In this document: positions 1 through 10,509 of the stretch, one piece after another
Position numbering within the stretch: position 1 is the stretch's first letter
Layout: every line of letters begins with the position of its first letter
NCBI GenBank assembly: GCA_018296165.2
Contig: JACKQL020000003.1
Location: 806,001-870,000, forward strand
Direction: 5' to 3'
Length of the DNA: 64,000 bases
From: Termitomyces sp. T153
Taxonomy: Eukaryota; Basidiomycota; Agaricomycetes; Agaricales; Lyophyllaceae
The notes under the pieces: model-generated
The model's input: only the letters and a program-made list of their open reading frames with translations
Databases searched by the model: none
Told to the model about the DNA's origin: nothing
Position numbers and translations under genes: made by a program

Positions 1-3000
1 GCCTAGTCGAATTCGTTCCTCAAGATTTACGACTAATTGATCAACCACTTCAGACACGCCTTTCACCTTCTCTCGCAGGATCACCTGATGACGATATCGC
101 AGATTTCAGACTCATGAGAGATGTTTGGATTCCAACTCAGGCCCGAGAAACCTCTCTCAACAGCCAGTATAGGCTCAAAATCCGGATAGGAACCTTCAAT
201 GTCAATGGAAAACTTCCCTCTCAGGATCTATCATCCTGGATTTTGAGCCAGGCATCAACATCTTCGGCTAATGTATTCTCTAATTCACTTTCGAAGAACA
301 TCTCTCCGACAGCTGCTAGTGGCTTGGCCAAGAAATCAATTGATTCACCATTCAAAGTCGTTGATCCGACCACGCGCATACATGACACTAGCGGCCAAAT
401 GTCTAATCTCGCTAATACTGATCCAGACCTGCTGGTATTGGGTTTTCAGGAGCTCGATCTCTCTACAGAAGCCTTGATTTACTCATCAGCTACGGCGAGA
501 GAAGACGCCTGGTGTCGCGCCGTATTTGCTGCTCTAGGTGAAAAGATGGAGTTATATGAAAAGGTATATAATTCTTACACGGATTAGCGACAGGATTTAA
601 CTTATTGAATACCAGTTGGTATCAAGGCAGCATGTTGGGTTGCTCATCGTTGTCATCGCGAAGAAAACTTTGATTTCCTGCTTTTCCAACGTACAAACAT
701 CTATCGCCAGCACAGGTATAATGGGTATAATGGTATGTCCATTTCGATTAAATTGTAGCCCTCGGCTAAGCCTAAGCCAGGGAAACAAAGGCGGCAGCGC
801 TGTACGCCTCACTTTCACTCCCCCTATTTCGAATTCCGTTGATGTGATATCTCCCGGCCCAACGATTCTCACCTTTGTTAACTCCCATCTTGCGGCCTTC
901 GACGAAATGGCTGAGAAACGGAACTCAGATTTCCAGGAAATTTCCAAGAAGTTGAAGTTCGCGCCTCCGTTATCGGACAGGGCTGGTACAGTGCCTGTAC
1001 ATATGAGCGTATACGAGAGTGACGTGCTGTTTTGGATGGTGAGTGAGATTCGACTCCTTTTTTATTGTTTTCAATCCTTGTTATTAGGGTGGTATGTGCC
1101 TCTAACCGCACGCCTTCGATATTCAGAGTCTAAGCATGTAGACTTAAATTATCGTATTGATCTTCATAATGAGGAAGTCCGGGGTATATTGGCCTCCGAT
1201 AAATCCCCAGGGAGATTAGAGACGCTTCTGAGATATGATCAGGTATGCTTCAAGCCATAACTTGTTTTTGAACCTTCTAATCGTTAAATAGCTGAAAAAA
1301 GCAAGTCGGAGTAAAAAGGCTTTCTACGGCTTCCTTGAACATCCTATTACGCACCTTCCGTACGTTCCCTGCTTTTGTCATGTCTGTCTGTCAATGCTCC
1401 CACAATAGCACATATCGTTTCAGCCCTGGAATAGAGACGGATGCGCTAGGATATGACACGAAGTTCGTGATTCCTGTAGACTAATCGAGATCGGTTGATC
1501 GATGCAAATGTTTTTGTAGACGGAAGCCGGCCTGGACCGACCGTATTCTACATATGGCGGGAAGGAACGCCAGTGTGAGGCAGTTCTCGTACACCTGTCA
1601 TCCTCAGATAACGATGAGCGACCACAAACCTGTCGCAGCGGACTTTTCGCTTGATGTATGATTATACAATACTATCTTATCATTGATAGCTTTTTAAGCT
1701 GCTGTTCCAGGTGGACGTATACGACCAAAACTCTTACAGCGATATCTATCGGAAACTTTTCAAAAGTCTTGCCCGAATGGAGGACTATCCAAATAGGGTC
1801 ATCAAGCTCGATACTACGTCTGTTGACATGGGCTTCGTCTCGTGCGTCCCGTTTGTATAATTATACGCATTTACCCCGTCGACCCCGTCAATACAGTTAT
1901 AAACGGTCAACTTCTCAAAAGTTGAACCTGACAAACTCGGGACAAGTACGTTCTATTTGCGCCAGCATGATGGCAGAATTGACGGCTTTCGTCATTCAGA
2001 GTCCTTGTGCATACCGTTTCGTTCCTCACGCTCCCGACACTGCTGCCCGTGAGTCTAACATCGCATTTGGTTGTCACGGGGCCCTTCGAAACACATTTAT
2101 CCAGATCCTGAATGGCTGTATATCGAACCGATGCAGGTGATCTTGAAAACTGACACAAAGGCACTCAACAAGGTTGATGTTATTAGGCAATACTTCTACC
2201 GGGTGAATCACTCCAGGTTACTATAACATCGCATGTGGACAATGAGATTGCATGCAAGTTGAATCTGGGTCAGAAGGATCTCAGGACGACGTTGATTCTT
2301 CATACTATCCTGGGCAAAGATCATTTCATAAGTGTTGCCGCAGAGTATCGTGCGTTGTCCATTCGAGAGAAAAACATTAGTTCAATCATTGACCTGTAAT
2401 CACAGAACGTACATGCTTTGCGACTAAACTTTCGTGGTTGACACGACTTCCTGGGCCAGTTCGGTCTCTCAACTCGCTACATGATCTACGACCTGAAGAC
2501 CAGCCAATCAACGCACCAAGTGAAATCATGCGACTTGTTAACTGGATGATGTCTGGTCATGTCGATGTGTGTATTTCTCTACCATTCCGTTCTAAATAGG
2601 GTAATTATCTGGAATTACAGGATGGGATGTTTACGTTACCGGGAGATGAAAGTGTCATTGACACGATACGAGAGGTATGTGCTCAGTGGCTCTATGCGTG
2701 CTGCAGTATAACTCTCACTTCAAGTGTCTGGAAACTGGAGACGAGTTCCCATTTTTGCAAGCCGACACGGATTTGACAGTGATGCTGTCTTTTGGAGAGA
2801 CATTGCTACGTTTGCTCGACTCATTAGTTGACCCAGTGGTGCCAATCTTTTTGCATTCACAATGCACTCAAATGAAGAATCGTGATGAAGCCTTCGAGGT
2901 AGACATTTAATCTTCGCTGAGCCCTCGGCATCTGGTGACAGTCACAATAGCTTCTAGAGACTTTCCCTCCTGTTTCAGTCAACGTGAGCGTATTTCGTTG

Positions 3001-3266
3001 ACACACATCGATACCATCTTATCTCCTGTCACAGGTCTGGATATCCTTAACCGCCTTATTACATTTTCTTTGCCAGTCAGACAATCAGCCGTCAGAAAAG
3101 GCAGAGAGGATAGGTAGAATGATCTTTTTCCCTTGATGATCAAATCGACTTACTCTCTGCAGCAACAATATTCACTCCGATTCTCCTCCGAGACGAACCA
3201 GATTCAGACCTTCCATCCGTTTCTTTGCTAGGAAAGCGAAAGTTTCTGTTGTACTTCATTGCATGA
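1..3266 (+). CDS. OCRL/INPP5B-like inositol polyphosphate 5-phosphatase with C-terminal RhoGAP-like domain (5' end outside window)
   Basis: Predicted to remove the 5-phosphate from phosphoinositides such as PI(4,5)P2 at membranes. The reading frame is open at base 1, so the N-terminus is missing. Exons spell the 5-phosphatase landmarks in order: IGTFNVNGKLP (from about 202), LLVLGFQELDL, GNKGGSAVR, FVNSHLAAF, a split WMGDLNYRIDL (about 1036-1160), RKPAWTDRIL (about 1520-1550) and MSDHKPVAADF. After an ASH-like linker comes a RhoGAP fold: LRPEDQPINAPSEI, DGMFTLPGDESVI, CLETGDEFPF, then VNVWISLTALLHF and FTPILLRDEPDSD to a stop at 3264-3266. The usual RhoGAP arginine-finger position reads GMFT rather than GxFR, as in catalytically dead OCRL-type GAP domains. 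The gene has more than ten short introns, including a 4-nt micro-exon at 1088-1091. It converges on the cyclophilin gene 237 bp downstream. Confidence 0.88.
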
Positions 3267-3503
3267 ATGAAAGTGGTCCGTAACGTAAGATTTAGGACCT
3301 GAGGCACCGCCGCATGTATCATGCAGGAAATGTTCGGACCTATACTTGTAGTTCCAATACATCGACGTCTCACTGCCAGCAGGATAGCGTTTACCGTGCA
3401 GCCATTTTTTGAGCTAAACGTGAACGTCAGGATTCCCTCAATAACCTATTTAAATTGTCTTGTAGATTCTATACATACACTTCCTTTCTTTGTCAATACG
3501 CGT

Positions 3504-5036
3504 CTAGGCGAACATCTTCTTGAAAGCCTTTTTCTCCTTCTCGCGCTTTTCCTTCTTGCGCTGCCTGACTTTCGCAAGTTCACCAGCTATGGCACCGTCC
3601 TCAGGCACAAGCTTGCTAGCTTCTACGAGGTCTTTCTCGGCCTCGTCCTCATCCTTCTGGACGACCTTGGCAAGGGCCCTGCGGTACAAAGCCTTCGCTG
3701 CAATGGACGCACATTCAGATATGTATGACTTAGCCTGTCGCAAGTACGACGTACCTTTGTCCGCCGTGTTCAGTTCTAACCTGTCAAGAGCTCGGGTAGT
3801 GCATTTGATGGCGACTTCTGCATTCTGCGATGAAGTGGGCTGAGACCGAATCGCAGCAAGAGCAGAGTTGAGGAGAAGAGGCGCGAGTAGAGCGTCATAC
3901 GAATCCCTCAGCTCCGAGGGTGCGTCCTCGGGGAGGATAGGGTGGACATCCAGGTAACGAATAGATTCTTTAAAGTCAAGTTGATTTACGTTCAGTTCGA
4001 TGGTACAACAAGATTGAAATAAACACACTTTGGTATTTGAAGAGAGCTTCCTCGATTTTGCCTTCTTTGAAGAGCTTGTTTCCGATCTCGCGTATCGCTT
4101 TCGCGATATCGAGGGCGATTTCAGGCTTCTGCACGTCCCGATCTTCGTCATCGGGATAATCCTCATATATATCGCCGTCAGTGACTGTAGATTCGGCAAG
4201 CGAGGGATCATCTGGAGAAAGGACTCCTGAATCGGCAATGATTATAGGTGAAGTCGGAGCATCTCCGCTCAAAGTAGGGTAGTTCTCGATTTGACGTACT
4301 GTTTGAGTCAGCTGGTGAAGAGGTGATGCATGATTGAGACATACCGATTGATTTTCCCTTGATGACTTCTCCGAATACTACATGTTTACTGTCTAGGTGT
4401 GGTGTTTTGGCGACAGTGATAAAGAACTGAGACCCATTGGTATTTGGTCCTGCATTGGCCTAGAGAGAGTTGTCGAGACGGGAGAACAAGGCATCGAAAG
4501 CTGGAACGGACCATAGAGAGCAAGAAAGGCTTGGTATGATTGACTGGAAACGCTTCATCTTCGAACTTTTCGCCATAGATGGACTCCCCTCCGGTACCTG
4601 TGAAGACGATGATTCATAAACACCCGTGCTTTAAATTGGAGTCTCAGGAGAGAATTGTACCATTTCCAGCGGTAAAGTCGCCACCTTGGCACATAAATCT
4701 GCCAGCAGAAACCTATGTTCGTTTCCAATGGGCAATCTGATACTAGACAGCTGCTTACCCTTTGATTACACGATGAAATCCGGAGCCCTTATAGTGCAAG
4801 GGTTTCCCGGACGATCCAACTCCTTTTTCACCAGTGCATAGGGCTCCTGATTAATCGACCTGCATTGAGGATTTACCATCACAAAAAGAAAGCACAAGAT
4901 ACTTGCGGAAGTTCTCAGCAGTTTTCGGGACGAGATCAGCGAACAATGAGAAGACGATCCGGCCTATGGGTTTGTCACCAATAGTGATGTCGAAGAAGGT
5001 AATGGGACGATCAGGTGCAGACATTTCAGCAGTCAA
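3504..5036 (-). CDS. Cyclophilin 40-type peptidyl-prolyl cis-trans isomerase with TPR domain (Cpr6/PPID family)
   Basis: Hsp90 co-chaperone family: an N-terminal cyclophilin isomerase domain followed by TPR repeats. The start is at 5036 or the in-frame ATG at 5024 ([16 protein letters not shown]). Exons give [64 protein letters not shown] and [11 protein letters not shown]. These keep the His-Arg, Gln and Phe catalytic set. The position that is Trp in cyclosporin-sensitive cyclophilin A is His here (TPHLDSKH), a known Cyp40 feature linked to weaker cyclosporin binding. The TPR half includes [28 protein letters not shown] and a lysine-rich end [17 protein letters not shown]. That end matches the Hsp90-binding, calmodulin-like tail of the family. 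Introns are about 50-60 nt; one at about 3978-4040 splits KYQ from [10 protein letters not shown]. Confidence 0.92.
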
Positions 5037-5803
5037 TAGCTTTCGAAGTGAGGTTAAAGGGGGTTACGCATGCACGAAGTCGAATAAATCTGCTCTGATC
5101 GTTCTGGAAAGTGCTAGAATGCCGCAGACTTGATCCCCGTGATCCTGCGCATTGAAAGGACGGGAAATCATCCCGACTTATGCCAAATTCAAGGTTCGTT
5201 CACAAAGTCAGTTTCTGAATCTCAACACATACATAATTCTATGTCTTGATTAAGAATAGAAGTCCTAGACCCATTGTGGTGAAAACCTCGGCGTAGTTGA
5301 TCCAGAGTCGGAGATTCCAGACCGAATCTTCCCAAGACTCATTCAGTTCTCAGTTCTCGACTTCTGTTCCTGGTGATATGAGTTGATCCTGCGTCGTGGA
5401 CCCTTTCGTGCACTGTTGAATTAGAAAACTTGCTACTCTTTATGCTGTCTATGCCGTCTACTGACACAGAATCTTGCAACTGAGCTGACTGAACGTACTT
5501 ACCCGCTATCTGGGGACTATGGCAGCTTGATAATTCACGCATTAGTATGTTGGCTCCCAACGTGGTATTCCGTTCTCGTTGACAACCTAAGAACCTTACC
5601 CACCCACAAGTGATCAATCGATCATGGTCTGTTAGCGCCAATCACCGCGTTAACCCTTGTTCTTTGGTATCTTCCAAGAAGTTCTCTGTAGTGACACATC
5701 TAATGCATCCGCGACAACTTGCTCCATTTAAAGGGCATTCTCGAGTGTCGCCGATTTCAACTCTTGATCTCCCACCTTCCGGAAAACTGCGCTCTCTGGG
5801 GAC
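5037..5803. other. Intergenic region between two divergent genes
   Basis: This 767-bp stretch separates the start of the Cyp40 gene (-) from the start of the DUF6534-like gene (+), so it should hold both promoters. Short open frames exist (for example 5339-5641 on the minus strand), but none has a recognisable domain or splice pattern. I see no RNA gene or repeat. Confidence 0.5.
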
Positions 5804-7685
5804 ATGTCTACTACTCCCCATCCTCTCATTTCATTAGATAGCAAACTTGGAGCTGGTTTTATAGGTAATATCGTCGCTGGAATGTATGTTTCGATAATAT
5901 TTCAGCAACATGCCTTCATCTCAAGCTCCGTTTTCAGCTTCTATGGCGTCACTTGCATACAATCCTATACCTACTTCAGAAGCAGCGATCAAGACAAGCA
6001 GTGGTTCAGACTAGTCGTGCGTAGTTTACTCTTACGACATCGTTGATCTTTTGTTGACCTTAATTCCAGATATTCATTCTTTGGTAAGGACATTGGCGCG
6101 CATACGACTCTCTTGAACGATGAATCAGGATCTTGGATACGTTCCACCTTACACTCATTACTCATACCCTATACTATTATATGATTTCCAACTTTGGAAA
6201 TTACTTGGCGCTCGTCTTCCCTACTTGGTAAAGACTTCGATCGAATCTTTATACACTCTGATAACCTCATCTCATGCAGGAGCCTAATAGTATGTTCAAT
6301 TCTTGGGTAGAGCTTCCACGATAACTTCAAATATATTTGATATAGGCTCAGACCTACGTCACAGTAAGCGAGAAATCACTCAAGACAGACGATGCTGAGG
6401 CTCAATCAACGTGCAGTCTATCAGCGATTTGATTATCAGATGGTAAGTGGCATAAGTTCTCGTTTTGTGTCTTGTTTTCCACGATCTCGCCACGATAATA
6501 CATTAGTATTTTTGGACGCCGCGTCTGGCTAAGTACGTGGATCAACGTTTGGTTTACTTGCCCTGCTAAGAAAGTCAATGTAGTGACTGACAGAAGCTAC
6601 CCTATCGCCATTTGCATCGTATGCTTTCTCATCTATTTCCCTCCGTAGTCAACTGACCCAAACTAGGCTTCAATGTCGCTCCTCACATTTGGTACGAAAA
6701 TTTGATTCAAGCATAATTATCCATTATTACTGATTGTGTCAACTGCTAGTGTCCGCTTTTGGTGAGCATTGATTATTTCCTTCGAATCCCATCACGCTAA
6801 GCTCACTCTACAGTATTTGCTTCACTTGAGTAAGTGCTGGCGAAGGAAAACATCTGGCTTTGACCTGTCTCTGACATCACAGAATCGAGGGCAAGACATT
6901 CACATATATCTCAAAAATTTCCGTAAGTTCCGTGAATACAGGCGCTAAATCCGCCAACCGTTCTTCCCTTCCTATTAGTATCTGCTCTATATGTCCTTGG
7001 GAAGTGGAGTGGCAGCCGACATGTTTATTGCGATCTCCCTTTGCGCAAATCTATGGAAACGTCGTTCTGGATTCGAAAAGTACATTTCGACCATTTCTTG
7101 GGCGTTGAAAATGGCTCATTCGGTATTGTAGAAGTGATACGCTTATCCGAACTCTCATACTATATGCCATAAATACAAGTGAGTAATATTCAACCCTGGG
7201 ATTGTCACTGGGACTAATATCATCGTCAATCAGGTCTTCTAACCACGTATGTCACCAAAAGTCTCTCATTCGGATCAACCATGCTCATCTTCAGCTAGCC
7301 TTTGTTCGTTGGCTTGTCTGATTACATACGCCGTCTGGCCCAACGACTTTACGTTCATGGCCATTTACTTTGTGCTCAGCAAATGTAAGATACTTCTTCT
7401 CTCTCGTACTGAATATCGCCTGATTCGCTGCACCATCAAGTGTTCCTCAACAGTCTGCTTGCAACGCTGAATACCAGGGAGGCACTGTCCGAGAAAATCA
7501 GTGGTTTCTCCCGGATCTCGGTCTCCGGTAACACTCCCACTACGGATTCATCAACCAGAATATTGAAGAACAATCCAGTCGTCGTTAGTATCAATCAGGA
7601 GGTGGTGAAAGATTATGAACTCGGACATGCTCTTCCACAGAAGTCATTGCCAAGTGCTACAAATAACTACCTGTACGTTTACTAG
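5804..7685 (+). CDS. DUF6534-like multi-spanning membrane protein
   Basis: This looks like the large basidiomycete family of seven-helix membrane proteins with a C-terminal DUF6534 domain; the function is unknown. Start MSTTPHPLISLDSKLGAGF at 5804. Spliced exons give GVTCIQSYTYFRSSDQDKQW, LDTFHLTLITHTLYYYMISN (about 6090-6190), LGSGVAADMFIAISLC, SDTLIRTLILYAINT, then ITYAVWPNDFTFMAIYF and NSLLATLNTREALSEK. This order matches the family: a Tyr/Phe-rich helix, the LDTxHxxL helix, the ADxxIA helix, SDTLIRxLxxYxINT, and the final NSLLATLNxR segment before a polar tail. At least eight small introns interrupt it, each 50-60 nt. The tail ends NNYLYVY. No catalytic motif is visible. Exact exon ends between 6240 and 6900 are uncertain. 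Confidence 0.75.
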
Positions 7686-8082
7686 CTCTGTGAAGTAGAA
7701 GTTCGCTTCTATAGATTCGGAAGTAACAACAATGGTCTGACAATGAATAAAAATAAGTTATTAGGACAGTCTTAACATGAAGACCGTGTTGAGAAAATGG
7801 CATGCAAGAGAGTTACCTCGTCAGGGTTGTCAGTGCTGAACGTTGTAAGCAGTGTTAACAATAGTGTAGGGAAGCCAGCTGTCACATGGTAGCTGCTAAT
7901 CAAGTATTATTACCGGCTCTCAGATTATACTCTCAGACTTGCTAAGCCCCACCATCATGATTGTTGTGGTGTGTATGCAGTATCCGCCTTCTTCATTCAT
8001 ATTTTAAGGTTTGAAATAGAAAGAAGGTTCAAACTCCAATCAAAGTATGAGGTGGCCCGGAAGAGCAAAGAATTCTTTACAA

Positions 8083-9399
8083 TGAGGCCTCCGAATCTTG
8101 GAACCTCGGCGAAGATGTACTTCATCGACATCGCTTCTTTTTTTCTTTTCATCTCTCGTCTCAATCCTTTTCAGGCTTCTCCAGAGCGAAGTAGGTGTTC
8201 ATTCCTTATTTTTGTCCTTTTTCCACGTCACTATTCACCTGCACAGACGAGGACATCAGGACTATCATCCAAGACCTCCTCAATGATCACGATATGATAT
8301 CCACCGATTACCCTTCTTTGTGCGCCACCAATGAGGATCTTGAAGTTTGCGTGCAGAAAAAAATAGAAGAAGCCCATGATTTACCCACCGGACAAGCAAA
8401 TCAAATTTTGCCGCTACACCTAGCGACAAGCTTAGTTGAGGTATACTTCTCTCATGGCCATTTTGTTTTGCATTCTTCATGCTCATCGTTCATTGTCTCT
8501 TGTTGCATTTAGTTAGCATACCATGAATGTACATTTGCTGAGAAGGTTATTATCGCGCTGGTCAATTGGTGAGAGTATTGGCCTTTTCCTCACCCAACGT
8601 TGAATTCGAACCACATTCATCCCAGGTATCTTATTTACATCGACAATGAATCCCCCAAAGACATCACCCCATACATTGCATTTCAGAAGCGTTTCCTCCA
8701 AAATCTACCACAACTCGACCCTTTTCTCGACGGTCTAGCATCTTGTCTTCATACAATGTTCGATTTCTATCCTGTCCCGTTTGCTGCGTCGATTATCAAC
8801 TCAATATTTGATTCCATTATCGGGACTTGTACTGAACCTTCCATCGAGAAGGTGCAATTACAAGGGACCTCAACCCTATTTCCGTGGTTCCTCCGCCAAC
8901 GAAATGGGGCAGGTGTGGCTTATGCCCTGATGTTGTTCCCAAAATCCCGGCAAATCGACTACGTAACTTGCTTTCAAACTCTGGGAGACATGGATTTTTG
9001 GATTGCAGGTATAAACGATTTGCTTTTTTTTCGTAAGTATTCATTCAAACTCTTCTTGTCAGAAATTTGTATTGCCCTTTCTAGGTACCATAAGGAAAGC
9101 ATCGCTGGTGAAACCGCGAACTACATCTCAACTAGAGCAATCATTGAGGGTAAGGTGCCGCTGCAGATCGCTTCAGACATCAGAAAGGAGTTGTTGCACT
9201 CCAGGAATCATATTTACTCGACACTAGCGACTGTTGGATCGGCGGAAGCTGTCAGAATTTGGCGGGCTTGGGAACATGGCTTCATGTAAGTGACCAATAC
9301 CCTCGTTTGATATCTGGTTAAATCAACCCCGATAGAACCTGGCATCTACAGCAAGATCGGTATAGACTACGAGAACTTGAGTTGGAAGTCCGATCCTGA
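8083..9399 (+). pseudogene. Tri5-like sesquiterpene synthase copy 1 (TPS1), frameshifted in the metal-binding region
   Basis: This is a near-duplicate of TPS2 at 35.9 kb. It belongs to the trichodiene-synthase-like class I terpene cyclase family, which converts farnesyl diphosphate to sesquiterpenes. Exon 1 can start at 8083 or 8115. The exon pattern then matches TPS2: NEDIRTIIQDLLNDHD, LAYHECTFAEKVIIALVNW, YLIYIDNESPKD (the Asp-rich motif region) and DYVTCFQTLGDMDFWIAG. At the NSE/DTE site TPS2 encodes NDLLS, then YHKES after an intron. TPS1 has eight T's where TPS2 has three (about 9023-9030), a 5-nt gain. Splicing at the ancestral sites shifts the frame. If the intron is kept, the frame stays open to 9289 but about 20 foreign residues fall inside the NSE motif and its Ser is lost. 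It is probably inactive. The last exon ends ELELEV-R-S at 9399. Confidence 0.8.
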
Positions 9400-9454
9400 G
9401 CAACAGTTACTTATTTGTTTTTTTGGTGGCGTATCTACAAAGTTAGCTCCTAGT

Positions 9455-10140
9455 GATCAGAAATGAGCAATTCGTATAAGAGGTTCTCGTCTTGATTGTC
9501 TGGGTCATATAATCCAGGTACCGAGGGGTAAGCCCACCGTAAGGAAATGCTATCATGCCCCAAGTGTGGGACTTTGGTCTGCATCAGTCGACGTCGGGCC
9601 GCTTTATCTATTGCGGCCCGGGGGCGTCTCGCCCCCTTACCACTCAAACCCTACCTGCTGACCCTCCACACCCGGCACGGGCGGACCCTCCGGCAGTATG
9701 TTGAGCCAGGAATCCGTTACTAGTTCCTTGTCTAAGGCTCTGGCGCCGTATCCTATCTCGTCGGATGCGAGACAGTCTAATTTTATCCTTCTCAGCATCG
9801 TGTTGTTCCACCTCGCTTCGATTCTCTCCTCCGTGGGGATGGTCTCAGGGTTGCCTTCTCTTTGGATCCTCTACTCGCATCTTATCTTCCAGATCAGGCG
9901 TGCCGATTTCGACATTGTTATTAGGTTCATTCTTTTCCTAGCCTTCGTCGTTTTCCCTTTCTCAAAGATGGGTGAGGCTAGGTGGCAGCCTAGAATTAGG
10001 CCTATGTTCGGTTGGGTCTATTCTATACCTCTCTGCTCGCACAGTTCTCCTGCAAGCTTCCAGACGTGATGCTGACCTGATGCCGTGCATTCCGTCATGA
10101 TGTACGTCATGGATTATCCTGTTCTCGCATTTGCGGCACC
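9455..10140 (-). mobile_element. 3' fragment of a LINE-type retrotransposon (C-terminal region after RNase H), CpG-normal
   Basis: On the minus strand this reads LITMSKSARLIWKIRCEYR, then EERIEARWNNTMLRRIKLDC, GARALDKELVTDSWLNIL and PEGPPVPGVEGQQVGFEW. Upstream lies a Cys-containing stretch, WCRKCENRIIHDVHH. I recognise this as the kind of C-terminal segment that follows RNase H in agaricomycete LINE-like reverse transcriptases. It is frameshifted and has no reverse transcriptase core. Unlike the adjoining Gypsy DNA it is rich in CpG, so it probably arrived later or escaped decay. Family assignment is from memory of similar sequences and is only moderately certain. Confidence 0.45.
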
Positions 10141-10509
10141 ATGCTTAGTACGGGCAGTGTTATACCGCATGGTCAAGACTTGGCACGGTCCACTGCTACT
10201 TTTTCTGCTTCCTTATTTATTTTCTACTCTTTTCCTCCTCAACATCTTCTTTGTTGACCATCACATCATTGACATAGTTGGTGGCCATCATGGGCTGGCT
10301 AGCACAGGGGACCAAAGTACTTTCGGTGTTGAGGAGGGATATGGAAATAGATGCTTGGGTGGCTGTTTGTGGCATTGGTTACATGGATGGCCAAGCCTGC
10401 CAGTTACAGCCACTGGGTTGGCCATCAGTACATGATCATGTTTATTTCTTACTTCCTTGTAGTGTCAGCTTCTTCTAGGCAGTTTTCTCTGTGTTTGAAG
10501 TCAGGGCAT

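Noticed and set aside
8195..8512. Open frame starting MFIPYFCPFSTS as the start of TPS1
   Set aside because: The first part is intron sequence (GTAGGTG...CACAG). Comparison with TPS2 shows that the real exon begins at NEDIRTI after splicing.
9698..10069. 123-residue plus-strand hydrophobic frame that looks like a membrane protein
   Set aside because: The opposite strand carries LINE-like coding sequence (RLIWKIRCEYR ... DSWLNIL). The hydrophobic frame is its antisense.
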